Part shown: positions 18,721 through 27,087 of the stretch, piece after piece
Numbering within the stretch: the first letter of the stretch is position 1
How the letters are laid out: each line of letters begins with the position of its first letter
Source of the DNA: Endozoicomonas sp. G2_1
GTDB taxonomy: Bacteria; Pseudomonadota; Gammaproteobacteria; Enterobacterales; Alteromonadaceae
Assembly: GCF_017744155.1 (NCBI RefSeq)
Contig: NZ_JAGHQT010000001.1
Coordinates: 186,001-250,000, forward strand
Direction of reading: 5' to 3'
Length of the DNA: 64,000 nt
Program-made: the position numbers and the translations under genes
Notes under the pieces: model-generated
The model's input: only the letters and a program-made list of their open reading frames with translations
The model's database searches: none
Told to the model about the DNA's origin: nothing

Positions 18721-19705
18721 TTTCTAATTGACGCTTTACTACTTGGATAAACTGCTCTGGTTGATCTAGGCCAAGATAAATTAAGTTGCCATTTTTCAAT
18801 TTAAGACGAACATTGGGATGACCAAAGAAGTTATAGCGCTTGATATAACTAGCTCTAGCAATGCGTTGGTGATTCACTTGCACGGTTTCAATGGTTGCAA
18901 AATCAACTGCACGACTGTTGTAGATGCCAAAACGAATTAAAACGCTTGTCGGTGTTATCGATATTGGTCTGCGAGATACCGCGCGGTACTCCGCGATAAA
19001 AAACACTAAACTCAATAGTGTCAGCCCGCTAATGACATTGGCTGCTATTGGCGACCAAATAAAATGTATAAGTAGATGGGTTATCGGTAATTCAAAGGCA
19101 ATAACTAAGATAAAACCAAGTAAATTGGTCTTAGTATCATCTTTGTTATGGTAGCTAAAGTGTTGACCTCCGATAAACTGATTCGACTTTATTCGGTTGG
19201 CAAACAGTAAATAACTCCATACTCTCACTTCAAAGCAAATTAGTTTACTGGTAATGGTTTTTCCCAAGTATTTTTCTACTGGGTGAGATATTGCAAAATC
19301 AGGGTCAACATTTTGGTTAAATCGCGCTTTTATTGCCAGAATCACTGTTGTTATTGAGACAAGTTCAACAACTAGAAAAATCGCTAATAACAAATAACGG
19401 CCAGATTCAAAATAAGACCAGAGCATTTTTGAATGTTGGGGAATAACCCAGCTGCCCAACAAAACAATTAGGCTGCTATATACCAAGGCTTTAATCGCTG
19501 CCTCTTTTTTGTCTTTTATACACAAAAAACACAAGACAGGCAGCACTAAAAAGCCATCAATCATTAACAGCCATTCTGGTTTGTAGCTGCCATAATCATT
19601 AAGCGCATTACTCGATAAATAGTAGTAACTCCAAAAACCAGATATCAGGAGTAAAAAAATAAGAGGTAGATGCGCCTTTGACAGTTTGTTTGTTAACATC
19701 ATCAT
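18698..19705 (-). CDS. Multi-helix membrane protein with a PH-like C-terminal domain
   Basis: A 335-residue protein of unknown function. I see about six hydrophobic helices, grouped in pairs (about 13-30, 45-62, 73-90, 103-125, 200-222, 225-243), followed by a soluble C-terminal part of about 80 residues (ISITPTSVLIRFGIYNSRAVDF... IYLGLDQPEQFI) that reads like a bacterial PH (bPH2/YdbT-type) beta-domain. Three ATGs in a row start the gene after a GAGGG sequence. It is convergent with, and overlaps by 23 bases, the LysR gene. Function is not inferable. Confidence 0.7.
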   Translation of the reverse strand: MMMLTNKLSKAHLPLIFLLLISGFWSYYYLSSNALNDYGSYKPEWLLMIDGFLVLPVLCFLCIKDKKEAAIKALVYSSLIVLLGSWVIPQHSKMLWSYFESGRYLLLAIFLVVELVSITTVILAIKARFNQNVDPDFAISHPVEKYLGKTITSKLICFEVRVWSYLLFANRIKSNQFIGGQHFSYHNKDDTKTNLLGFILVIAFELPITHLLIHFIWSPIAANVISGLTLLSLVFFIAEYRAVSRRPISITPTSVLIRFGIYNSRAVDFATIETVQVNHQRIARASYIKRYNFFGHPNVRLKLKNGNLIYLGLDQPEQFIQVVKRQLEINQSTQP

Positions 19706-19788
19706 CTCATCCCTCTGAATTGCAATGTTATCTACAATACTCTGATTTAAGTCTCACAACCACTTCTCTACACGAGTTGCTACAAATA

Positions 19789-20874
19789 TTATTTAGCCAA
19801 TGGCGGCGGTGACAACAGGCGTGCGTGTACCGTCACTTCTTCTCTGTCGTAATACAAATGTTTGGCGTAAAGCTCGTATTTAACATTGTGCTCGGCAAAA
19901 CCATCTTTAATGGTTTGCAAGTCATCCATCACTTGCTGGTAACGACCTTTCATTGGCAGTTTTAAGTTGAACATGGCTTCTTTACAGTAGCCGTGTAACA
20001 GCCAGTTCATCATCAGCTTGGCAACTCGTTGCGGCTTTTCAATCATGTCACAAACTAACCAGTAAACATTTTGTTTGGCAGGAACAAATTTAAAACCGTC
20101 CATTTGATAATGCTTAACTTGGCCGGTTTCCATCAAAGATTCAGCCATCGGGCCATTATCAACTGCAGAAACCATCATGCCACGACGCACCAGCTGATAG
20201 GTCCAGCCACCGGGAGCTGAACCAAGATCAACCGCATTGAGGCCAGACGTTAAGCGGCTGTCCCAATCTTTTTTCGGAATAAAATAGAGAAACGCTTCAT
20301 CGAGCTTAAGGGTTGAGCGACTTGGTGCCTGGCTCGGAAACTTGAGCCTTGGAATACCCATCACGTGTTTTGAGCTATTGCTGCCGAGCGAATAGCCTAA
20401 AATAACTTCTTGACCACTAAAGAACAGCGCGTGAAGGTTAGCACCAAAGTCATCACCTTGTTCGGTCAGTATTTTCTTTTTGCGCAGCGCTTGTCTCAGT
20501 GGCACGGCCAACTTGCGGCAAAACTTCGACAGTGCTTTACCGTCGTTAGTATCAGTGGTTTCCATACGTAAATCGGCGTACTGCCAATCACCGCCTAGCG
20601 CATCAACAATTGCTTCTACTCGATTGTAATCCGGCAGCTCTATTTTATCGGTCAGCGTTAAAAACCACTGGCGAGCAAAAATCAAACGCTTTAGCGGCAA
20701 ACGCTCAATAAGCACTTCGCCATCTTCTGGGTTATGCAGGTGAAAAAACACTAAGCCTTGGTTTTTATTTAAGGTTATATAGCCATAAATTTCATTCCAA
20801 GCGGCTTTTTCTTGAATTTCAGCGCCACACTCTTTTTCAAAGCCGGGGCGACAATACAAAACGATCGCGGTCAT
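19789..20874 (-). CDS. rlmM: 23S rRNA 2'-O-methyltransferase RlmM (Cm2498)
   Basis: A 361-residue AdoMet-dependent methyltransferase, matching the usual length of RlmM (YgdE). The N-terminal THUMP-like part (CRPGFEKECGAEI) is followed by a Rossmann methyltransferase with the AdoMet motif AVDLGSAPGGWTYQLV and VSAVDNGPM, and K/D/K/E-type catalytic residues as in RrmJ. It 2'-O-methylates C2498 of 23S rRNA before subunit assembly. Synteny with DUF423 and gcvA matches E. coli (gcvA-ygdD-rlmM), supporting the call. Confidence 0.95.
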   Translation of the reverse strand: MTAIVLYCRPGFEKECGAEIQEKAAWNEIYGYITLNKNQGLVFFHLHNPEDGEVLIERLPLKRLIFARQWFLTLTDKIELPDYNRVEAIVDALGGDWQYADLRMETTDTNDGKALSKFCRKLAVPLRQALRKKKILTEQGDDFGANLHALFFSGQEVILGYSLGSNSSKHVMGIPRLKFPSQAPSRSTLKLDEAFLYFIPKKDWDSRLTSGLNAVDLGSAPGGWTYQLVRRGMMVSAVDNGPMAESLMETGQVKHYQMDGFKFVPAKQNVYWLVCDMIEKPQRVAKLMMNWLLHGYCKEAMFNLKLPMKGRYQQVMDDLQTIKDGFAEHNVKYELYAKHLYYDREEVTVHARLLSPPPLAK

Positions 20875-20936
20875 AACCTTTCTCTAAACTCTTTTAATTC
20901 AATGCTGTTGGCTGCTTACACAATTACTTTTACTTG

Positions 20937-21371
20937 CTAGCGTGTTTTTAGCAAGGGAATAGCTAACGTCAGCCAAGCAATGGCAAGCGTTAAGCCACCA
21001 AAAGGTGCAAACTTACTGAGCCATGCGATATCGAGCAGTGTTTTAAAATACAAGCTGCCACAAAATAACAGCATACCTAAACAAAACCCAAGTGCAGGGA
21101 TAAGCCATAAATGTTGCTTAGTGACTCTATAAGCGATAATCGCAGCAGCTAGTGCTAGTGTGTGTAAAAACTGGTAACTGTGTGCCTGCTCTAACCGAAA
21201 GAGCAGCTCAGCCGCTAAACTTTGGCCACCATGAGCCAACCAAGCGCCGAATAGTACAGAAAAAGCGCCGCTGACGCTAACAAAAAACACTAAAAAGGCG
21301 CTGATTTTGCCATAACGCGCGTGTATTACGTCGGTATTAGTTGCCGAACTGATATTAGCTGTGTTCATCAA
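20937..21371 (-). CDS. DUF423 family membrane protein (YgdD-like)
   Basis: A 144-residue protein with four hydrophobic helices and the DUF423 pattern (GAFSVLFGAWLAHG, AHSYQFLHTLAL, FCGSLYFKTL, FAPFGGLTLAIAWL). The molecular role is unknown. It overlaps the upstream hydrolase gene by 17 bases and precedes rlmM by 62 bases, so the set gcvA-hydrolase-DUF423-rlmM is probably one transcript. E. coli keeps DUF423 (ygdD) in the same position between gcvA and rlmM. Confidence 0.88.
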   Translation of the reverse strand: MMNTANISSATNTDVIHARYGKISAFLVFFVSVSGAFSVLFGAWLAHGGQSLAAELLFRLEQAHSYQFLHTLALAAAIIAYRVTKQHLWLIPALGFCLGMLLFCGSLYFKTLLDIAWLSKFAPFGGLTLAIAWLTLAIPLLKTR

Positions 21372-22092
21372 TAAACTCCGATATCAGCACTGCTGCCTTG
21401 TCTAAGTGCTGCTGTTGATTAAACCCTGATTTAACTCTTGGCTTGAGATCGTGATCACCATCAATAAAATATTCAACGCGGCAACTGGCTGGTAAAGGGT
21501 ACGTTTCAATCTCTTCTTGACTGCCGAGCTTATCTCGTTGCCCCTGGCAAATAAGCACTGGCTTTGAGCTTTCTTGCAACGGCGCCAGTCTGGTGTTTTC
21601 TGGTTTAGCGATGGGATGAAACGGATAGCCCAAGGCAACCACACCACTAACCTTGCCCGCTAGCGTTTCAATATCGGTAATACAGCTGTCTTGACCAAGT
21701 TGAGATAACATTTTCTCACCCAGTTCATCGTGTAACAAATCACTGGCTATGGTTGCCGCAACACGACTGCCCATTGACTTGCCGACCAAAAAAATAGGTA
21801 GCTTAGTGTCAACAGCGCTCAGCACTTCAAGATAACGGGCAATGAGTTTGGGCATTCTATCCGGCGGTCTTCGCTTACCGTCTTGCGCTCTTTTATCCAT
21901 GTAAGGGAAGTTAAAGCGCAATACTGACAACCGCTGCTGATTCAGCAACTGGCTAAAACTAGACATAAATTCATGATTTAAATCGGCACCAGCACCATGG
22001 CTAAACACAATCAGTGCTTTGGCTTGCTCGACAAGGTCGAGTTTAACGCCGATATCTTTGGCTAAATTATTTAAGCTAACATCATCAATCAC
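21355..22092 (-). CDS. Alpha/beta hydrolase of the KANL3/Tex30 type
   Basis: A 245-residue cytosolic alpha/beta-hydrolase-fold protein. The segment FSHGAGADLNHEFM near residue 30 and the nucleophile elbow GKSMGSRVA (Ser near residue 104) match the KANL3/Tex30-like (COG3571) family of predicted hydrolases; the Asp is in CQGQRDKLG and the His in IDGDHDLKPR. The substrate is unknown. It overlaps gcvA by 4 bases (ATGA) upstream and DUF423 by 17 bases downstream, so it belongs to the gcvA operon; it is an insertion relative to the E. coli order. Confidence 0.82.
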   Translation of the reverse strand: MIDDVSLNNLAKDIGVKLDLVEQAKALIVFSHGAGADLNHEFMSSFSQLLNQQRLSVLRFNFPYMDKRAQDGKRRPPDRMPKLIARYLEVLSAVDTKLPIFLVGKSMGSRVAATIASDLLHDELGEKMLSQLGQDSCITDIETLAGKVSGVVALGYPFHPIAKPENTRLAPLQESSKPVLICQGQRDKLGSQEEIETYPLPASCRVEYFIDGDHDLKPRVKSGFNQQQHLDKAAVLISEFIDEHS

Positions 22093-23000
22093 GCATTATC
22101 TCCATTGGCTACTTCTTCTTGTGCCACCGTGGTTAGTACCCAATCGCGAAAAGCCGATATTTTACCGACATCAATTTGGCTTTCACGACAAACTAAGTAA
22201 CGGGCGCTGCGACTGACGAGCACCTCTTCAAACGGACAAACCAAGCGACCAGAGTCGATATCCGGCTTTGCCAAAACACTATTCGCTATCGCAACCCCTT
22301 GGCCGTGAATTGCCGCTTGTAGCACCATCGCAGAATGACTAAAGATCGGGCCATGGTTAACGTTTATTCCCTTAACGCCAACGTCTTTTACCCAGCGCTT
22401 CCAATCGCGACGGGTTTCATCGTGTAATAAGGTATGGTTAGCCAAGTCTTGTACCGTTAACAACGGTTTTTTACCAGCTAATAGCATCGGCGAACACACA
22501 GGTACATAATACTCTGTGTGTAATTTATCGGCGTGAACATTTGGCCAGCGGCCTCGTCCATAATAAATCGCGACATCAACATCTTCAGTCAATGAGCTGT
22601 CGGGTTGGTCGACCGCCTTGATCCTAACATCGATCTCTGGATGCAAGCGATTAAACTCATTTAAACGGGGAACTAGCCATTGGATCGCAAAGCTAGGTTG
22701 TAAACTAACAGTTATAGCCCCTTTTGCTCCTCGCGCTAATAGTTTTTCGGTTGCATCGTGCAGGGAATTAAAAATATCTTTGATATCGAGATAATAACCT
22801 TGGCCTTCCTCAGTTAATAACAAAGCGCGATTTTTTCGCATAAAAAGTTTTAAGCCAAGATGTTCTTCCAGCGATTTTATTTGATGACTAATCGCCGCTT
22901 GAGTAACGAACAACTCTTCAGCAGCTTTAGTAAAGCTCAAATGTCGCGCCGAGGCCTCAAAAGCTCTAAGCGCATTTAGTGGTGGGAGTCTAGCAGCCAA
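22089..23000 (-). CDS. gcvA: LysR-family regulator GcvA
   Basis: A 303-residue LTTR of the GcvA/AmpR type. The N-terminus LPPLNALRAFEASARHLSFT and HTH TKAAEELFVTQAAISHQIK are characteristic, with the wing in LFMRKNRALLLTEEGQ. In E. coli GcvA controls the glycine-cleavage genes; here the gcvTHP genes are not in the window. Synteny with ygdD (DUF423) and rlmM supports GcvA over other family members. An inverted repeat containing the GcvA motif CTAAT/ATTAG lies about 81-107 bases upstream of its start, so autoregulation and control of the divergent gene at 23350 are plausible. Confidence 0.85.
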   Translation of the reverse strand: MAARLPPLNALRAFEASARHLSFTKAAEELFVTQAAISHQIKSLEEHLGLKLFMRKNRALLLTEEGQGYYLDIKDIFNSLHDATEKLLARGAKGAITVSLQPSFAIQWLVPRLNEFNRLHPEIDVRIKAVDQPDSSLTEDVDVAIYYGRGRWPNVHADKLHTEYYVPVCSPMLLAGKKPLLTVQDLANHTLLHDETRRDWKRWVKDVGVKGINVNHGPIFSHSAMVLQAAIHGQGVAIANSVLAKPDIDSGRLVCPFEEVLVSRSARYLVCRESQIDVGKISAFRDWVLTTVAQEEVANGDNA

Positions 23001-23349
23001 GTTAATTCCCCTGTGGCATTCTTATTATGTAACCTAAACAAAATGACAGATTTGTGAAATCAGCGTTAAACGTCATGCTTTTATTCATTAGAAAAACTAA
23101 TGAATAACATTATAAATCGTCATTTCTCAAGACGCCATCTTTTCTTTAGAATGTGCAGCATAGATTGAGGACTCAATCTTGAACTCAAACCAAACCCGCT
23201 AACGGCTACTTATTGAGACAAGGGTATTAGCGCGTTGCAGAATGAGAGTGTCATTGACTGTCCCCCCAACCAGCAGTCAACCGCTAAAGAAGCAAGTCCT
23301 ACATCTATCTTTGGGTATTAGTAGTAACCTCTAAATAGGATTAGGCACA
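23001..23349. other. gcvA / small exported protein divergent promoter region
   Basis: A 349-base region between two divergent genes. It contains an 11-bp perfect inverted repeat (23081-23107, listed separately) and a small hairpin GATTGA/TCAATC near 23163-23178. There is a long leader before the small exported protein, with AGGATT upstream of its ATG. In E. coli the GcvB small RNA sits divergent from gcvA; I looked for its GU-rich target-binding stretches here and did not find them. Confidence 0.5.
23081..23107. promoter_or_regulatory. Candidate GcvA operator
   Basis: TTATTCATTAG (23081-23091), AAAAA, CTAATGAATAA (23097-23107) are a perfect 11-bp inverted repeat. Its centre is ATTAG-N5-CTAAT; E. 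coli GcvA recognises CTAAT, and LTTR sites are typically interrupted dyads of this kind. No T-run follows, so it is not a terminator. Confidence 0.55.
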
Positions 23350-23616
23350 ATGAAAGTAGTAAAAATTTTAGCAGCTATTGCTGTATTAACCAGCGCAATG
23401 TCAGTTCAAGCTAACGCTTTGGTTAAAGCTGAACAGTTAAACAAAAACGTTTTAAATGAAAGCGTTAAAGCAGAATTAACCGTTGCAATGACTAGTTTAA
23501 CGATTCAAGTTGACAACACAGCTAAACAAGCTCAAAAAATCCTTGTTAAGCAGTCTTACCAACTTGCTTCTCAAAAAACAGCACAATTGGCACAAGCCGA
23601 TACATTTGCTGAATAA
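23350..23616 (+). CDS. Small exported protein of unknown function
   Basis: An 88-residue protein with a clear signal peptide (MKVVKILAAIAVLTSAMSVQA, cut near residue 21-23). The mature part of about 66 residues is rich in Ala, Gln, Lys and Thr and reads as a single amphipathic helical segment (QVDNTAKQAQKILVKQ); it has no Cys. I know no family for it. AGGATT precedes the ATG and a strong terminator follows, so it is a single-gene unit. A GcvA-like operator lies about 245 bases upstream, which hints at amino-acid-linked control. Confidence 0.7.
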   Translation: MKVVKILAAIAVLTSAMSVQANALVKAEQLNKNVLNESVKAELTVAMTSLTIQVDNTAKQAQKILVKQSYQLASQKTAQLAQADTFAE

Positions 23617-23651
23617 TATGTTGTTGTCAAACAACAAAATGCTCGCAAAAT

Positions 23652-23691
23652 AAAGCCGGGATTTAGCGAATAGCTAACCCGGCTTTTTTAT
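23652..23691 (+). terminator. Terminator of the small exported protein gene
   Basis: AAAGCCGGG (23652-23660) pairs with CCCGGCTTT (23678-23686); inner arms TTAGC/GCTAA extend the stem; TTTTTA follows. A second small hairpin (TTGTTGT/ACAACAA) lies between the stop codon and this terminator. Confidence 0.92.
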
Positions 23692-23759
23692 GTTCAGGAT
23701 GAACGGTCAGTTTTTTTGTTCCAGACAAAAACTAAGTACCGACATCCATCTCGGCAATA

Positions 23760-23860
23760 ACGCAGTGCCATGGCCTTTTACGCCATCTGTGGCTCTCAAG
23801 CCGTTAATACGTCCATGTATGTCAGATGGCAAAGAGCGCATACATTTACGGACGTGAAGA
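23760..23860. repeat. Intergenic palindromic element (nested inverted repeats)
   Basis: Between two convergent units. GCCATCTG (23782-23789) pairs with CAGATGGC (23823-23830), and ACGTCC-ATGTATG (23809-23821) pairs with CATACAT...GGACGT (23839-23855). On the minus strand part of it reads ACATGGACGTATTAAC, similar to ACAGGGAAGTACTTATC of the tandem repeat at 56070-56156, so both look like copies of one degenerate intergenic repeat family. No coding potential is evident. Confidence 0.45.
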
Positions 23861-23886
23861 AGAACGCACCTGCCCCAAAGCCTAAT

Positions 23887-24729
<843 letters not shown>

Positions 24730-24762
24730 TTATTTAGCCTTTTAAAAATATAACTGCTGATC

Positions 24763-26007
24763 TTAACCGATGGTCTGTAAAATTTGTCCACACAGCCATG
24801 CCATGTAGGTGCCTACGGTATAACCAAGTACTGCCAACAATACGCCAACTGGCGCTAAAGACGGGTGAAATGCTGAAGCGACCACAGGTGCCGATGCTGC
24901 ACCGCCAACATTCGCTTGGCTACCCACCGCCATATAAAACAATGGTGCTTTAATCATTTTAGCAACAATCAGCATTAAGCTAGCGTGAATGATCATCCAA
25001 ATAGCACCAATAATAAAGTAAACGGGTGCCTCTGCGATCATGGTGACATCCATTTTCATACCAATAGATGCAATTAAAATATACAAAAATGCTGAACCGA
25101 GCTTGGAGCTGCCAACACCTTCTAGTTCTCTTGCTTTGGTAAACGACAACGCAATACCAACGGTAGTTGCAAAAACAATCATCCAAAAGAATTTACTGTG
25201 AAAACTAAAACGTGCTAATTCAGGATGATTAGCAACAAAGTATGGCGTAACGGTATCGGCAAATAAATGGGCAAAACCAGTAACGCCAAAGGCAATTGCC
25301 GCCATGACCATTAAATCGTTGAGCTGGGGAATGCGCGCGTGTTTCGCCTGAAAGTTTTCAACGCGCTCTTTAAGCTCAGTAATTGCCGAAGTATCAGCAC
25401 CACTTTTGGCATCAATAGCTTTCGCGTTACCTGCCATAATTAACAGCACCGCCATCCATAAATTGGCAACAATGACGTCAACCGTGACCATGGCTGAAAA
25501 AATTTGATCGCCAGCACCGTATATTTCTTTCATCGCCGCTTGATTGGCGCCGCCACCAATCCAGCTGCCGGCCACCGTAGTCATACCGCGCCAAACGGCT
25601 TCAGGGCCACTCACGCCGAGTAAATCGGGGACAAAACTGGCAACGATTAAGAGCGCAATTGGACCACCAATAACAATGCCAAGCGTACCGGTTAAAAATA
25701 AAATAACAGCCTTGGAACCAAGACGAGAAATGGCTTTCAAATCAACACTTAGGGTCAACAAGACAAGACATGCAGGTAGTAAATAGCGCGAAGCAACGTA
25801 ATAAATGTTGGACTCTTTTGCGTCAATAATGCCAAAGGTATTGAGTAATGACGGTAAAAAGTAGCACACCAGCACTGCAGGTACTATGGTATAGAACTTT
25901 TTCCAGATTGGACTAGTACTGTTAGCGGTGTAAAAAACACTGCCGAGCATAATGGCTAAAATGCCGAGTATGGTGGCATCATTGGTAATTAATGGTGAAT
26001 GTTCCAT
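24763..26007 (-). CDS. DUF819 family membrane protein (YjcL-like)
   Basis: A 414-residue integral membrane protein with ten or more hydrophobic helices. The core TVAGSWIGGGANQAAMKEI and the C-terminal VGSQANVGGAASAPVVASAF are hallmarks of DUF819, in which two inverted halves each bear a GG/N-rich re-entrant segment, as in sodium-coupled transporter folds. Function in bacteria is not established; related plant proteins act in chloroplast bile-acid/2-oxo-acid type transport only by fold analogy, so I leave the substrate open. It is upstream of kdsA on the same strand with 33 bases between, so the two may be co-transcribed. Confidence 0.8.
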   Translation of the reverse strand: MEHSPLITNDATILGILAIMLGSVFYTANSTSPIWKKFYTIVPAVLVCYFLPSLLNTFGIIDAKESNIYYVASRYLLPACLVLLTLSVDLKAISRLGSKAVILFLTGTLGIVIGGPIALLIVASFVPDLLGVSGPEAVWRGMTTVAGSWIGGGANQAAMKEIYGAGDQIFSAMVTVDVIVANLWMAVLLIMAGNAKAIDAKSGADTSAITELKERVENFQAKHARIPQLNDLMVMAAIAFGVTGFAHLFADTVTPYFVANHPELARFSFHSKFFWMIVFATTVGIALSFTKARELEGVGSSKLGSAFLYILIASIGMKMDVTMIAEAPVYFIIGAIWMIIHASLMLIVAKMIKAPLFYMAVGSQANVGGAASAPVVASAFHPSLAPVGVLLAVLGYTVGTYMAWLCGQILQTIG

Positions 26008-26138
26008 TCTAACTCCCCTAAAATCAGTTGAGTATTAATCGTCCTTTATTTTGCGCCGACATTAGGCTCTAGAAAACACTGAGCAGACGTTGTCATACCC
26101 AAGGTATCAAAAGCAATCGACGATAAACGTGCTGCTGA

Positions 26139-26939
26139 TTAATGCAAAACTGTATTAGCTATTTTTATATTATCTAATTGTATTTTTAACAGTTGCGCTG
26201 CCGGGTCCTGCGGGCATTGCTCAATGAAATAGCGATAATCATCGTAAGCTACTTTAAAGCAATCAAGTTGATGTAGCAAAAATCCGCGATCTCTTCTTTC
26301 AAATGGATCGTCAGGTCTCATTGCCAATAAGATATCAATACACTTTAGCGCGTGATCGAATTGCTGCTCGGCAATCAGCGCATTTTTCATCGAAGATATG
26401 TATTTGTATACTACGTCTCGGTCAGCGATAACTTCTACTTGTTGCTGACTTGGGTCGCCGCTTAATTCGTCAAGCCTTTGATCTAAGTCGTGCCAAGTTA
26501 ATGACTCGCCAGTGACCGGATCAAAAATAATCGCATAGTCATTTTCACAAATAATCCGCAGCATCACTTTTTCTGGCACAAACACAATTTCTGTGTCAAA
26601 ACCACAGTGACTTATAATGTGTTTGAGCAGAATGCATTTTAGCATTGGCGCCAACATGCGATAGCTGAGTGCGTGGGAAAGCTGGTGGCTAACAACTGGC
26701 CAAACTTGGCGGTGGATATCGATAAATAGTTGATGAACATAGAGTTCGTTGATCAGTTGTTCAGCTTTATCGAGTTCGTCGGTTAAGCTACTCACCGTTG
26801 ATTGACAGTAATCACTCAACTGTTTGGCATATTCAAGCGCGTCGACCGGCTCACCAAAAATAAACTCTTCAATTAACGCGACTGCTTGTAACAGGTCTAT
26901 TTCTTCTGCGTTAATTTCTGACAACAACAAATCGTTCAT
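26139..26939 (-). CDS. sirB1: SirB1-family transglutaminase-like/TPR protein
   Basis: A 266-residue protein of the SirB1 (YchA) type: an N-terminal transglutaminase-like domain (IDLLQAVALIEEF, VEALEYAKQLSDY-like positions) lacking an obvious Cys nucleophile, and a C-terminal TPR-like part (ALKCIDILLAMRPDDPFERRDRGFLLHQL). Its biochemical role is unknown. In many gammaproteobacteria the order is hemA-prfA-prmC-sirB2-sirB1-kdsA. Here three S9 peptidases lie between sirB2 (33134) and this gene, and a DUF819 gene lies between it and kdsA, but the overall order supports the call. Confidence 0.82.
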   Translation of the reverse strand: MNDLLLSEINAEEIDLLQAVALIEEFIFGEPVDALEYAKQLSDYCQSTVSSLTDELDKAEQLINELYVHQLFIDIHRQVWPVVSHQLSHALSYRMLAPMLKCILLKHIISHCGFDTEIVFVPEKVMLRIICENDYAIIFDPVTGESLTWHDLDQRLDELSGDPSQQQVEVIADRDVVYKYISSMKNALIAEQQFDHALKCIDILLAMRPDDPFERRDRGFLLHQLDCFKVAYDDYRYFIEQCPQDPAAQLLKIQLDNIKIANTVLH

Positions 26940-27087
26940 TAAAACTACAAAACCACTATACTAATTCGCTGATTTACTTTTGATCTTAGTTGTCACTAAC
27001 TAGGTAGATTCTCAACAAACAAATCAGCATTTAATCGACAAACTGATGAAGTGGGGACAAATAATCATTTTTAAAGGGCTAGCATGA

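Noticed and set aside
23001-23349. GcvB small RNA next to gcvA
   Set aside because: The GU-rich conserved regions of GcvB are not seen; the divergent transcript here leads into a small exported protein.
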